Below are positions 38,177-48,699 of a DNA stretch of 64,000 nucleotides, piece after piece. The notes under the pieces are model-generated. The model ran no database searches. It was not told where the DNA came from and worked only from the letters and a program-made list of their open reading frames with translations. The DNA lies in contig NZ_CP041242.1 of NCBI RefSeq assembly GCF_006547045.1, positions 3,730,001 through 3,794,000 of the forward strand. Direction: 5' to 3'. The DNA comes from Lysobacter alkalisoli. Its GTDB lineage: Bacteria; Pseudomonadota; Gammaproteobacteria; Xanthomonadales; Xanthomonadaceae. Position 1 is the stretch's first letter. Each line of letters starts with the position of its first letter. Both the position numbers and the translations under genes were made by a program.

Positions 38177-39085
38177 ATGTCGAACCCGGAAGGCAATGAC
38201 CCGGAACATGTCAGCGGGCGGCCATTGCCCGGCCCCGCGCTGCGTCGTCATGCCCACACCGAGCTCGATGCCGCGATCGACTGGCTGACGGTCGACGATG
38301 CCGGCAAGCGGCGCCTGCACCGGGGCGTGCACCAGGGCCGCAAGGCACTGCGCCGGGTCCGGGCCACGCTGGCGCTGGGCCGGCCGGCACTCGGCCCGGG
38401 CGCGGACATGGTCGATCGCGAGCTGCGCCGGGTGGTACGCAGCCTGGGCAAGCTGCGCGACGGCCAAGCATTGGTGGAAACCCTCACCCGCCTGCAGGCC
38501 GGCTGCGACGATCCGATAACCGTATCGCACCTGCGCGGTGTTCGACGCATGGCGAGCCGGCGCCGTCGTGCGCTGGCCGATGCAGCGCTGGCCGACGACC
38601 CTGGCCTGACCGACCGCCGCGCCGTGCTGGCCGCCCTGGCCGGCGCCCTCGATACCCTGCCCTGGGCGGCAGTGTCCATGGAGATCGTCCATACCGCCCT
38701 GCAGGCCAGCGCAACCACAACGGCCAAGACGCGCGCGCGGGTCGCAGCCAGCGGGCGCGATCGCGACTGGCACCGCTGGCGCCGACGGATGCGGCGGCAG
38801 TCGCAGCAGCACACGATACTGGCCAGGTGCGGCATCCCCATCGCGAGCGGCGCGGATGCAGGGACACCGGTATCGGGCAAGGGCATCATCGACGAAGGCC
38901 GCGCCGACAAGAGCGACGTGGACAAAAGCACCGCGGCCCTGCTCGGCACCGCCCAGGATCTGAGCCTGCTGCTCGAACACTGCGGACGTAGCGGCGGCTT
39001 CGGCAAGGCCGATCGCCATGCCCTGGCACGCTATGCCGAAATCGAGCTGGCGAAGTTGCGCGAACGCATCCGCCACCGTGCCTGA
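38177..39085 (+). CDS. CHAD-domain protein
   Basis: 302 residues, helical and rich in Arg, Ala and Asp. The core VHQGRKALRRVRATLAL and later KLRDGQALVETLTRL and HLRGVRRMASRRRRALAD follow the CHAD pattern of conserved histidines and basic residues. CHAD domains bind polyphosphate. No CYTH triphosphatase is fused or adjacent. I start at ATG 38177; the frame opens 12 codons earlier at 38141. Confidence 0.82.
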   Translation: MSNPEGNDPEHVSGRPLPGPALRRHAHTELDAAIDWLTVDDAGKRRLHRGVHQGRKALRRVRATLALGRPALGPGADMVDRELRRVVRSLGKLRDGQALVETLTRLQAGCDDPITVSHLRGVRRMASRRRRALADAALADDPGLTDRRAVLAALAGALDTLPWAAVSMEIVHTALQASATTTAKTRARVAASGRDRDWHRWRRRMRRQSQQHTILARCGIPIASGADAGTPVSGKGIIDEGRADKSDVDKSTAALLGTAQDLSLLLEHCGRSGGFGKADRHALARYAEIELAKLRERIRHRA

Positions 39086-39260
39086 GTATCCGGAGCGCCC
39101 ATTCAGGCACCCGGTCACGCACGGCATGTGAACGCCACCCCTCCCACGACCATCGTCGTGCCGCCATACCGGAGCGAACGGTCACGCCCGGGTGGCATGA
39201 TGAGTACAGGGCTGGCCGCATCAAACGTATCGGTCCCGCCTTCCCCGCCGGCAGTCGTGG

Positions 39261-39290
39261 TTGACACGGCTGCGGACGGCGCCATTTACC
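39261..39290 (+). promoter_or_regulatory. Possible sigma-70 promoter of the desaturase gene
   Basis: An exact TTGACA at 39261-39266 is followed after 17 nt by ATTTAC (39284-39289), a weak -10. Transcription would start near 39296, about 20 nt before ATG 39316. The -35 is striking in GC-rich DNA; the -10 is not. Confidence 0.4.
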
Positions 39291-39315
39291 CGGACCCCGG
39301 TCCACGGAGTTCCAG

Positions 39316-40503
39316 ATGCTCGCTTCACTGCTCGACTTCCTCGCCGGCGGCCTGATCCAGGCCAGCCTCGGCACCCTCGTGATCTATTTGCTGGTCGCGA
39401 CCCAGCTGACCATCCTCTCGGTCACGTTGTATCTGCACCGTTCGATGGCGCACCGCGCGGTCGACTTCCATCCCGTGGTGGCGCACTTCTTCCGCTTCTG
39501 GACCTGGTTGACCACCTCGATGATCACCCGCGAATGGGCGGCGATCCACCGCAAGCACCACGCCAAGGTCGAGACCGCGGACGACCCGCACAGCCCGCAG
39601 GTCAAGGGCATCGGCAACGTGTTCTGGCGTGGCGTCGAGCTGTACCGCGAGGCACGCGGCGACCGCGAGTCGATCGAGAAGTACGGCAAGGGCTGCCCGG
39701 ACGACTGGATCGAGCGCCACCTCTATACCCCGCACGCGACGCTCGGCCCGACCCTGCTGCTGTTCATCAGCTTCGCCCTGTTCGGCTTCGCGGGCGTCGC
39801 GGTATGGGCGATCCAGATGGCCTGGATCCCGTTCTGGGCCGCCGGCGTGGTCAACGGCCTCGGCCACTGGTGGGGCTACCGCAACTTCGAGAGCGCCGAC
39901 ACCTCGACCAACCTGACCCCGTGGGGCGTGTGGATCGGCGGCGAGGAGCTGCACAACAACCACCACGCGTTCCCGTCGTCGGCCAAGTTCGCGCTGCGCA
40001 AGTGGGAGTTCGACATCGGCTGGGCCAGCATCCGCGTGTTCGAGAAACTCGGCTTGGCCAAGGTGCTGCGCGTGGCGCCGTCGCTCGACGTGCGCCCCAA
40101 CATCGCCATGCCCGACGGCGAGACACTCAGGGCGCTGCTGGCGATCCGCTTCCAGGCGATGACCGACTACTACCGCAACGTCACCCTGCCGGCGCTGCGC
40201 GAAAGCCGCGGCGGCAAGTTGCCGCTGGCGTTGCGCCGTGGCCTCGCCGACGGCGGCCGCTGGCTCGACGATGGCAAGCGCGAGCGCCTGCAGGCCTGGC
40301 TGGCCGAGCGGCCGAAGATGGCGACCCTGGCCGAGTACCGCCAGCGCCTGGCCCACGTGCTCGACGACCGTTCGCACGACGCCCAGGCCACGTTGCAGCG
40401 GCTGCAAGCCTGGTGCGCCGAGGCCGAGGCCAGCGGCATCGCCGCGCTGGAAGCCTTCTCCATGCGACTCAAGGGCTACACGCTGGCGCCGGCACGCGGT
40501 TGA
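39316..40503 (+). CDS. Acyl-CoA/acyl-lipid desaturase (delta-9 type)
   Basis: 395 residues, an integral membrane di-iron desaturase. The three histidine boxes are HRSMAH, HRKHHAK and HNNHHAF, with GHWWGYRNFE between. It introduces a double bond into saturated acyl chains and thus adjusts membrane fluidity. At least four membrane segments lie around the boxes; the last ~130 residues are a soluble helical tail longer than minimal desaturases. A hairpin terminator follows. Confidence 0.93.
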   Translation: MLASLLDFLAGGLIQASLGTLVIYLLVATQLTILSVTLYLHRSMAHRAVDFHPVVAHFFRFWTWLTTSMITREWAAIHRKHHAKVETADDPHSPQVKGIGNVFWRGVELYREARGDRESIEKYGKGCPDDWIERHLYTPHATLGPTLLLFISFALFGFAGVAVWAIQMAWIPFWAAGVVNGLGHWWGYRNFESADTSTNLTPWGVWIGGEELHNNHHAFPSSAKFALRKWEFDIGWASIRVFEKLGLAKVLRVAPSLDVRPNIAMPDGETLRALLAIRFQAMTDYYRNVTLPALRESRGGKLPLALRRGLADGGRWLDDGKRERLQAWLAERPKMATLAEYRQRLAHVLDDRSHDAQATLQRLQAWCAEAEASGIAALEAFSMRLKGYTLAPARG

Positions 40504-40530
40504 TCCGGTCCGCCCCGAGTGCATCACCGA

Positions 40531-40555
40531 AGCCCGCGCAATGCGCGGGCTTTTT
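40531..40555 (+). terminator. Rho-independent terminator of the desaturase gene
   Basis: A 9-bp stem AGCCCGCGC/GCGCGGGCT with an AAT loop, followed by TTTTT, starts 28 nt after the desaturase stop. It is a canonical intrinsic terminator on the plus strand. The structured repeat copy B begins immediately after the T-run. Confidence 0.88.
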
Positions 40556-40828
40556 ATTGGTTCTTCGCCCAATCGGGGGAAAGCGCCGGGTCTGTTGGAT
40601 GACCGTTGCGCCGGGGGCGAAGGCCCTTGGATGCGAATGTCCCCCGGCACCGGCCAGGGCCGGCACCTCCTCCTTGATTTCGCACCCAAGGGCCTTCGCC
40701 CCCGGCGTTCCGACATGACTGGTGGCTCCAGAAGCGCACTCCCGGGGAGGGCCCGCTTCGCGTTCCAGTGTGGCCGCGATTCGACGTGGCCTGTCGGCCT
40801 TGACGGCGAAATCAAGGAGGCCGCCGCC
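40556..40828. repeat. Structured dispersed repeat, copy B (second module truncated)
   Basis: The sequence is clearly homologous to 30573-30850. Module B1 (40609-40707) has a 29-bp outer stem with one mismatch, the same TGTCCCCC and TCCTCCTTGAT loop strands, and inner arms GGCACCGGCC/GGCCGGCACC with two mismatches. Module B2 starts at 40790 with the expected left arm and ATCAAGGA but stops after GGCCGCCGCC, losing its right half. A 3-nt deletion sits in its loop. Confidence 0.88.
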
Positions 40829-40930
40829 CCTGTTTCCGGAGATTGGCACCTTCCCGCCGATCATCGCCTTCGCGAACACGAAGGCTTGCCGCTCCGGATG
40901 GTTTTTCATCAAGCACCGACAATGTGTCCA

Positions 40931-41036
40931 GAAGCCGGCGGCCAGTGCGTTGCGGGACCGTCCGCGACATGGATGTCGCGGAAGAGCCCCATGGATGGGT
41001 TCACGCGTGTCCCGCAACGCACTGGCCGCCGGCTTC
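40931..41036. repeat. Long perfect inverted repeat (27-bp arms) with inner hairpin
   Basis: Arms 40931-40957 and 41010-41036 (starting GAAGCCGGCGGCCAGTGCG) are perfectly complementary over 27 bp. Between them lies a second perfect hairpin with arms CCGCGACAT/ATGTCGCGG (40962-40970 and 40973-40981). No transposase, no clear direct repeats flanking it. It resembles a small non-coding dispersed element; only one copy is in this window. Confidence 0.8.
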
Positions 41037-41123
41037 CCCGCAAGCCCCGCAGCTCCATGGAAAGCAAAGAAACATTTCCAGAGACACCTGAAAACCCACG
41101 CACGAATCCGGTAGCCTGCCGCC

Positions 41124-41456
41124 ATGCGCCGTCACATCGCCCTCACCGCCCTGCTGCTCGTCACGCCCCTGGCTCATGCCCAGGTCCAGGCCACCGATGA
41201 ATACCTCGCACGCATGGACACGGATGGCGACGGCCGGGTGTCGCTGGAGGAATACCTGGACTGGATGGGCTACGCCTTCGAGCAGATGGACCGCGACGGC
41301 GACGGCGTGCTGAGCGCCGACGAGCTGCCCGGCGGCAAAGGCACGCCGGTCACCCGCGAGGAACACCGCCAGCGCCTGACCGAACGCTTCCACAGGCAGG
41401 ACCGCAACGGCGACGGCCATCTCGATGCCCGAGAACTGGCCGCCCCGCCGCTGTAA
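41124..41456 (+). CDS. Secreted EF-hand calcium-binding protein
   Basis: 110 residues: signal peptide (ALTALLLVTPLAHA), then three EF-hand loops DTDGDGRVSLEE, DRDGDGVLSADE and DRNGDGHLDARE. All have the acidic and glycine positions needed for Ca2+ binding. Acts in the periplasm or outside. Small calmodulin-like periplasmic proteins of this sort have no clear function; a Ca2+ buffer or sensor is plausible. Confidence 0.9.
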   Translation: MRRHIALTALLLVTPLAHAQVQATDEYLARMDTDGDGRVSLEEYLDWMGYAFEQMDRDGDGVLSADELPGGKGTPVTREEHRQRLTERFHRQDRNGDGHLDARELAAPPL

Positions 41457-41536
41457 CGGCGCATTCGACCAATGCCTGCATTGCCTGCCCGCGCGGCTTG
41501 CCTCAAAGTGCGGGAGTCCGTCCAGCACAGAGCGCC

Positions 41537-42205
41537 ATGAAGCAGAACGATTCCCTGGCCGACCGCATGCAGGCCGGCATTGCCGGTTTCGTCTCGCAAT
41601 GCCGCGACTACCTCGGCATCGGCGGCAAGGTGCGCCGCGAACCGGTGCGCGATGCCGATGAACTGCACGCGTTCATCAACAGCCGCGCCAGCTTCATCGC
41701 CCAGACCAGCCTGTACGGCTACCTGCGCACCCGCGCCGGGATGCGCTATCCGGAGTTGTTCGACGACGATGTGTTCGTGGCCTCGATCAACATCGCCAAG
41801 TGGCACATGTGGCTGGCCTGCGTGTCCGACCTGACGGTGTATGCCGGCGGCCTGCTGGTACACCGCGGCATTCCGGAAGAGCAGACCGGCGCGTTGATGC
41901 GGCGGACGGTCGAGGACATCCTCGTCGCGACCGGCGTCCCGGCCGAGGCCGACGCAGAGTTCCCCGCCCACGCCGAGCGTGTGCGTGCGCGGATCGCACT
42001 GACCCCGTGGCACCAGGTCGAGGACGGTGAAGGCTGTTTCCATGAAAGCCCCACCGCGCTGGTGAAGTGGGCGCCGGTGGTCGAGAACCTCAAGCGGTTC
42101 GACGAAGAGGTCGTGCGCAACTCGGTGCGTTTCCATTGGAAGGACGTGCGCGCCGAACTGCGCGGGATGCTCGACGCCGATGCGATCGCGCGCAGCCTCG
42201 ACTGA
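41537..42205 (+). CDS. Conserved protein of unknown function
   Basis: 222 residues, soluble, without signal peptide. Conserved-looking blocks are FINSRASFIAQTSLYGYLRTRAG, SINIAKWHMWLACVSDLTVYAGG and NSVRFHWKDVRAEL. Similar proteins in alpha- and gammaproteobacteria are sometimes labelled 'esterase', but I see no serine hydrolase elbow or catalytic triad and do not adopt that name. I start at ATG 41537, shorter than the open frame. It converges on the YggT-like gene. Confidence 0.8.
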   Translation: MKQNDSLADRMQAGIAGFVSQCRDYLGIGGKVRREPVRDADELHAFINSRASFIAQTSLYGYLRTRAGMRYPELFDDDVFVASINIAKWHMWLACVSDLTVYAGGLLVHRGIPEEQTGALMRRTVEDILVATGVPAEADAEFPAHAERVRARIALTPWHQVEDGEGCFHESPTALVKWAPVVENLKRFDEEVVRNSVRFHWKDVRAELRGMLDADAIARSLD

Positions 42206-42245
42206 CGCCCGGACAAGGCCGAAGGCCGGATCCGGGGCGGTTAGT

Positions 42246-42279
42246 CCCCGGGTGCGCTTCGCTTACCCGGGCTACGGGG
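42246..42279. repeat. REP sequence (CCCGGG-arm palindrome), copy 1
   Basis: CCCCGGGTGCGCTTCGCTT followed by ACCCGGGCTACGGGG is a palindrome with CCCGGGT/ACCCGGG arms around GCGCTTCGCTT. The same unit is at 52673-52749 (twice) and, altered, at 56269-56298. Here it is nested in a larger inverted repeat (about 42211-42345) made by aaggccgaaggccgg and its near-complement, between two convergent genes. It could act as a bidirectional transcript end. Confidence 0.82.
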
Positions 42280-42345
42280 TGCCGAACGGGTTCATGCCGC
42301 CTTTGTCCCGGGTCCGGCCTTCGGCCCTGCCCGGGCTGCATTCGC

Positions 42346-42705
42346 TCAGCTGCCCAGCAGCAGGTGCCAGAAGTAGCGCAGCGCCTTGGTGATCTGCCCC
42401 TCCAGCGGGAACGACAGCATGCCCATCACCGAATAGCCGAGCAGCCAGGGCATCAGGTAGAAGCGGGCCATGAAGAAGAACCAGGCCACGTACAGCGGCA
42501 CCATCGCCGGGACCAGGAAGCCCGGGGTGATCGGCTTGAACAGCCTGATCAGCGGATCGGTGACGCGGATGAAGAAGCGGCTGAAGAAGAACTTGCTGTC
42601 TTCCGGCAGGAAGATGCGCATGCCGAAGCGGCCGATCAGCGTCCACATCACCATGCCCAGCAGGTAGTCGATCACGACTGCGTACAGCGGTACTTCTGTA
42701 ATCAT
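42346..42705 (-). CDS. YggT-like integral membrane protein
   Basis: 119 residues with three or four hydrophobic segments. VTDPLIRLFKPITPGF is the YGGT-domain signature, and LLGMVMWTLIGRFGMRIFLP the preceding helix. YggT proteins have unclear roles in membrane or osmotic physiology. I start at ATG 42705, which has CCGGAG at good spacing; the open frame continues 24 codons upstream. Confidence 0.72.
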   Translation of the reverse strand: MITEVPLYAVVIDYLLGMVMWTLIGRFGMRIFLPEDSKFFFSRFFIRVTDPLIRLFKPITPGFLVPAMVPLYVAWFFFMARFYLMPWLLGYSVMGMLSFPLEGQITKALRYFWHLLLGS

Positions 42706-42798
42706 CTCGACTCCGGAAACTCTCTTGCCCGCGGCCTCGTCCGTAATGCTCTCATACGGCGAAGCCGGCGGCTGCAAGCACCGCCGACTTCACCAGAA

Positions 42799-42822
42799 GG
42801 CCTGCTCCGACCGGAGCAGGCC
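42799..42822. terminator. Hairpin ending the symporter operon
   Basis: Perfect 10-bp stem GGCCTGCTCC/GGAGCAGGCC with a GACC loop, 8 nt beyond the symporter stop on the minus strand. No clear T-run follows, so it may work as a Rho-assisted or stabilising hairpin. Confidence 0.55.
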
Positions 42823-42830
42823 GTGCGCCA

Positions 42831-44651
42831 TCAGGATCTACCGATGATGGTCTCGCCGCGCGGCACGCGGACCTCGTCGACCATGCGCTGGGTTTCCTCA
42901 TCCGGCGCCGGGAACATCAGCGTCACCACGATCATCGCGACGAAGCTGACGACCACGCCGACCACGCCGAAGCGCAGATGGTCGAGGCCGAGCCAGGGCT
43001 CCATTCCTCCACGCACCGCGAGCAGGTAGCCCCAGCCCGCGGCCAGGCCGAACACCATGCCGGCGATCGCGCCCTGGCGATTGGCGCGCTTCCACCACAC
43101 GCCCAGCACCAGTGGCGCGAACAGACCCGACATCGCGAAGCAGAACGCCCAGGCCACCGCACCGAGGATGCCGGTCAGCTTCATGCTGGCCACCAGCGCA
43201 CCGGCCAGACCGATGACGATCAGCAGGACGCGTGCGGTCAGCAGGCGCTTGCGGGTCTCGGCCTTCGGGTCGAGGATCTTGTAGTACAGGTCATGCGACA
43301 GGGTGTTGGCCATCGCCAGCAGCAGGCCGTCGGCGGTGGACATCGCCGCGGCCAGGCCGCCTGCGGCGACCAGTCCGGAGATCACGTACGGCAGGCCGGC
43401 GAATTCCGGCGTGGCCAGCACGATGATGTCCGGGTTGAGGAAGAACTCGTTGACCTGCAGGATCCCGTCGCCGTTGGAGTCGCGGATCGCCAGCAGGCCG
43501 ACCTCGCCCCAGTTCCGCACCCAGCTCAGTGCTTCGACCTCGGCAATGCTCTTGCCGAAGATCGAGCTGGCCAGATTCGGGTCCATCAGCGACAGCTTGC
43601 TGAGGGTGGCCAGGGCCGGTGCCGAGAAGTACAGCAGGAAGATGAAGAACAGCGACCATGCCACCGAGTTGCGGGCGGCCTTCACCGATGGGGTGGTGAA
43701 GTAGCGCATCAGGATGTGCGGCAGCGAGGCGGTACCGACCATCATGCAGAACGCCAACGTGACGAACTGCCAGGCCGCCAGCGCACCCGCCTGGGGTTCC
43801 GCGTGCAGGGTGGTCAGCACGCCCAGGCCGGGAACCTGCTCGGCTGCCGCTGTGCCAACACCCAGCATCGGCTCCAGCTCGATGATGCGCTCGACCGCCG
43901 GACCGTACTGGAACTGCGGGAACCAGCCGAAGCCCTGTGCACCCGACATCCATACGATCGGGACGAGGTAGGCGATGATCAGCACGATGTACTGCGCCAC
44001 CTGGGTCCAGGTCACCGCGCGCATGCCACCGAGCATCGAACAGACCAGGATGCCGGCCAGGCCGATATAGACGCCCCACTCGAACGGGATCAGGAACGCG
44101 CGCGCGGCGATCGTGCCGCTGGCGGTGATCTGCGCGGTCACATAGGTGAACGATGCGACGATCAGCACCACGATGGCGCAGAAGCGGGTCAGCTTGCCGC
44201 CGTAACGGGTACCGATGAAGTCCGGCACCGTGTAACAGCCGAACTTGCGCAGGTACGGCGCCATCAGCGTCGCCACCAGGATGTAGCCGCCGGTCCAGCC
44301 GACCACGAACGCGAGGTACGGGTAGCCGGACATGAAGATGCCGCCGGCCATCGCCACGAACGAGGCACCCGACATCCAGTCGGCTGCCGTGGCCATGCCG
44401 TTGAACACCGGGGGCACGCTGCGGCCCGCCACGTAGTAGGCATCGACCGCCATCGTGCGCGAGAGGATACCGATGAAAGCGTAGATCACGACCGTGAAGG
44501 CCACGAACGAGATGCCGATCGCGGCGGCGCTCATGCCCATCTTCTCGCCGATCGCCATCAGCGCGAAGAAGACCAGGAAGCCGCCGGTGTAGACCCCGTA
44601 GATCTTCGGCAGGTTGTCGATGAAGGATTTACCTTCCCATTGCAGTCCCAT
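42831..44651 (-). CDS. Sodium:solute symporter (VC_2705/ActP-like), probable acetate uptake
   Basis: 606 residues, about 13 membrane helices. An SSF-family transporter like ActP, using a Na+ gradient to bring in acetate or similar acids. Recognisable parts: DAYYVAGRSVPPVFNGMATAADWMSGASFV, GGYILVATLMAPYLRKFGCYTVPDF, GLAAAMSTADGLLLAMANTLSHD. Between two helices at 391-402 it carries an EF-hand-like loop, DSNGDGILQVNE. It is downstream of the DUF4212 gene, separated by 12 nt, as in the usual pair. The acetate link comes from the neighbours acs, crbR and crbS. Confidence 0.9.
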   Translation of the reverse strand: MGLQWEGKSFIDNLPKIYGVYTGGFLVFFALMAIGEKMGMSAAAIGISFVAFTVVIYAFIGILSRTMAVDAYYVAGRSVPPVFNGMATAADWMSGASFVAMAGGIFMSGYPYLAFVVGWTGGYILVATLMAPYLRKFGCYTVPDFIGTRYGGKLTRFCAIVVLIVASFTYVTAQITASGTIAARAFLIPFEWGVYIGLAGILVCSMLGGMRAVTWTQVAQYIVLIIAYLVPIVWMSGAQGFGWFPQFQYGPAVERIIELEPMLGVGTAAAEQVPGLGVLTTLHAEPQAGALAAWQFVTLAFCMMVGTASLPHILMRYFTTPSVKAARNSVAWSLFFIFLLYFSAPALATLSKLSLMDPNLASSIFGKSIAEVEALSWVRNWGEVGLLAIRDSNGDGILQVNEFFLNPDIIVLATPEFAGLPYVISGLVAAGGLAAAMSTADGLLLAMANTLSHDLYYKILDPKAETRKRLLTARVLLIVIGLAGALVASMKLTGILGAVAWAFCFAMSGLFAPLVLGVWWKRANRQGAIAGMVFGLAAGWGYLLAVRGGMEPWLGLDHLRFGVVGVVVSFVAMIVVTLMFPAPDEETQRMVDEVRVPRGETIIGRS

Positions 44652-44663
44652 GACGATCTCCCC

Positions 44664-44918
44664 TTATTGCTCGTCTTCGTGGACGCCGTACTTCGTGTCG
44701 ACCGCGTGCTGCTGCCTGCTGAACAGGAACAGCTGGATCACGAACACGATCAGCGAGCCCTGGGCCGCCATGTAGTAGTTGAGCGGCCAGCCGAGGAAGT
44801 TGACGTTGTAAAGCGACGATGCGAACCAGTGGATCAGGAACGAGAATACGAACCAGACCGTCAGGTGCCCGAGCATCAGGTTGCGCGTATGGCGCCAGTG
44901 TTCCGATGAGACACTCAT
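44664..44918 (-). CDS. DUF4212 membrane protein (sodium/substrate symporter small subunit)
   Basis: 84 residues, two membrane helices: LTVWFVFSFLIHWFASSLY, and a second around GSLIVFVIQLFLFSRQQ. This matches the small subunit that accompanies VC_2705-type symporters. ATG 44918 follows GGAGG. It lies between the porin and the symporter. Confidence 0.93.
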   Translation of the reverse strand: MSVSSEHWRHTRNLMLGHLTVWFVFSFLIHWFASSLYNVNFLGWPLNYYMAAQGSLIVFVIQLFLFSRQQHAVDTKYGVHEDEQ

Positions 44919-44994
44919 TGTTGAAACGCCTCCGTGGGTTTTCTGTCTGTGAGAACAGCCGGGTGCCCGCCCATGCGGGGCCCGGCCGGCCGGG

Positions 44995-46323
44995 TCAGAA
45001 GCTGTACTTGACCGTGGTGTGGAAGCGCTTCAGATCGCCTTCGCGGTCGTCCTCGAGCGCGCGCTCGCCGTAGGTCACTTCCGCGCCGATGTCGAGCTTG
45101 GGGAACGGCGAGTAGATCAGGTTGGCGCGGATCGAATGCGAGCGCTCGGTGACGCCCCAGCCGGTCAGGCTGGGATCGTTGTCGTAATACGCCGCCGAGA
45201 AGATGATGTTGCTGCGCAGCTGGGGATTGAACGCATGCCGCCAGCCGATGAAGCCGCCATAGGCGTTGATCGGTTCGAGGTCGCTGCCGGCATCGAGTAC
45301 CACGTCGGTGCCCTGGCCGAAGGCGAAGTAGCGGCCGAGGCCCTGACCGTAGTTGGCCATGTAGCGGATGTCGTCGTTGGCGCCCAGATTGAACTTGCCG
45401 GCCACGCTGACCGACGCGCCGGTCGCGGTTTCATCGCCGGCCTTGAACTGGCGCAGCAGGCCGGCCACGCTGAAGTGGCCCCAGTCGCCCTTGGTGTTCC
45501 AGCGCGCGGTGATGTCAGGCAGCACGTTGTCGCCGGAGCTGAAGCGGCCGGTGCCCCCGAAGTTGGTCGCCAGCGTGTGCGGGTTCTCGATCGAGAACGA
45601 CCACGGGCCGTTGGTGTAGCGCAACTGGGCCTGGCGCACGAAGATGGTGCCGTCGGACACGCCGAGGAAGTCCACCGTTTCCGGCAGCGAGCCCAGGTCC
45701 TGGAAGTTGGTCCAGGTCTGGCCGGCCAGCCAGTTGTTCCAGGTCACGAAGGCGTGGCGGATGGTGATGCCGTGGGTGTTGGTGGAGACCTCGTTGCCGA
45801 GATTGGCGCTGCCGCCGCCGAACAGGTCGGCCTCGATATAGCCCCTGAACTTGTCGTCGTTGTCGGTGGTGTGGTCGACCGCGAACCAGAAGCGCGAGAA
45901 CGCGGCGTGGAAGTCGGTATACGGATCGGTGTCCGGCTCGGTACCGTTCGCGACCACCGGAATGGTGCTCGGCACGTAGAACAGGCGGCCTGCCGAGCCG
46001 TCGGCGATCTTGCCGTCGCTGGTGTCGGTGACCATGGCATCGAACTTGATGAAACCGCCGTACGAGAACCGGCTGCCCGGATTGGCCCCGGGCAGGATCG
46101 TGGTGGACTGGATCGTCTTGCCCGGATCCGCTGCCGGCGCAGGCGCCACGGCCGGCGCCTCCTGCTGGTGCTGCAACAGCTGTTGCACCATCTTTTCGAG
46201 TTCGGCGACGCGAGCTTCGAGCTCGGCCTCCTTGGCGGTCTGGGCGCCGGCCAGGCCAGGCAGGACCAGCGCGGCCGCCAATGCGACCGCGAGGGGCCGC
46301 TTGAGCGCATTATGTGTGGACAT
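44995..46323 (-). CDS. Outer-membrane porin, DcaP-like
   Basis: 442 residues. Signal peptide ends LAGAQ; a coiled-coil segment [24 protein letters not shown] (about 25-50) follows, then a Pro/Ala linker and a 16-stranded-type barrel ending KYSF. The coiled coil plus [20 protein letters not shown] and the [36 protein letters not shown] blocks resemble DcaP-type dicarboxylate porins. With the symporter and acs it would admit acetate or other carboxylates. ATG 46323 is preceded by AGGGAGGAAG. Gene order porin-DUF4212-symporter suggests one transcript. Confidence 0.88.
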   Translation of the reverse strand: MSTHNALKRPLAVALAAALVLPGLAGAQTAKEAELEARVAELEKMVQQLLQHQQEAPAVAPAPAADPGKTIQSTTILPGANPGSRFSYGGFIKFDAMVTDTSDGKIADGSAGRLFYVPSTIPVVANGTEPDTDPYTDFHAAFSRFWFAVDHTTDNDDKFRGYIEADLFGGGSANLGNEVSTNTHGITIRHAFVTWNNWLAGQTWTNFQDLGSLPETVDFLGVSDGTIFVRQAQLRYTNGPWSFSIENPHTLATNFGGTGRFSSGDNVLPDITARWNTKGDWGHFSVAGLLRQFKAGDETATGASVSVAGKFNLGANDDIRYMANYGQGLGRYFAFGQGTDVVLDAGSDLEPINAYGGFIGWRHAFNPQLRSNIIFSAAYYDNDPSLTGWGVTERSHSIRANLIYSPFPKLDIGAEVTYGERALEDDREGDLKRFHTTVKYSF

Positions 46324-46625
46324 GGACTTCCTCCCTCCCAAAAGGAAATACCGTGCCTTTGCACGGTCCCGTGCAGACTGAGCGCAGCGCCCCGACACGA
46401 ACCATTCCCCATTGGTCGCATAAGCGGGCCCGGATGACCCGATATGGGGCCTGTACGGGCCGGAAACATGTCTTTTGCGACCATCGTCTAACCCAAGCCG
46501 GGCCGGGGGCCGCCGGCCGATGCGGCACACTTGGGCTCCGGCCGCCGCGCGCGGCCATCAATACGGCCGCGGACGCCTGTGCCCGCGGCCCCGTCCCACG
46601 CACCACCCGTCACATGGAGCGCCGC
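46324..46625. promoter_or_regulatory. Divergent regulatory region between the porin and acs genes
   Basis: 302 bp control both the porin/symporter operon and acs. An inverted pair TGGTCGCA (46413-46420) and TGCGACCA (46476-46483) has centres 63 bp apart, about six helical turns, as might be expected of a regulator bound to both promoters. Nearer the porin, ACCGTGC-CTTT-GCACGGT (46350-46367) is a perfect palindrome lying in its leader. Sigma-54 -24/-12 sequences were not found. CrbR is the natural candidate regulator, by analogy with CrbSR control of acs elsewhere. Confidence 0.4.
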
Positions 46626-48578
<1,953 letters not shown>

Positions 48579-48599
48579 CGGCCGAACCGGCCTCTTGCC

Positions 48600-48688
48600 C
48601 CTTCCCCCGTTTACGGGGGAAGGTTGGGATGGGGGGCGTGCCCAGCGCCCTTTGCCCTCACCCCGACCCTCTCCCACGCGGGAGAGGG
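48600..48688. repeat. Two hairpin repeats between acs and the crbR-like gene
   Basis: Hairpin 1: CCTTCCCCCGT and ACGGGGGAAGG (48600-48610/48613-48623), TT loop, 21 nt after the acs stop. Hairpin 2: CCCTCTCCC and GGGAGAGGG (48667-48675/48680-48688), loop ACGC. The right arm of hairpin 2 continues into GGGGGAG, the ribosome-binding site of the next gene (ATG at 48700). Both look like dispersed xanthomonad repeats, and hairpin 2 could hide the Shine-Dalgarno. Confidence 0.75.
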
Positions 48689-48699
48689 GGAGAAACCGA

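Noticed and set aside
41537-42205. 'Esterase' as a name for the conserved protein
   Set aside because: No G-x-S-x-G elbow or other catalytic triad pattern can be seen.
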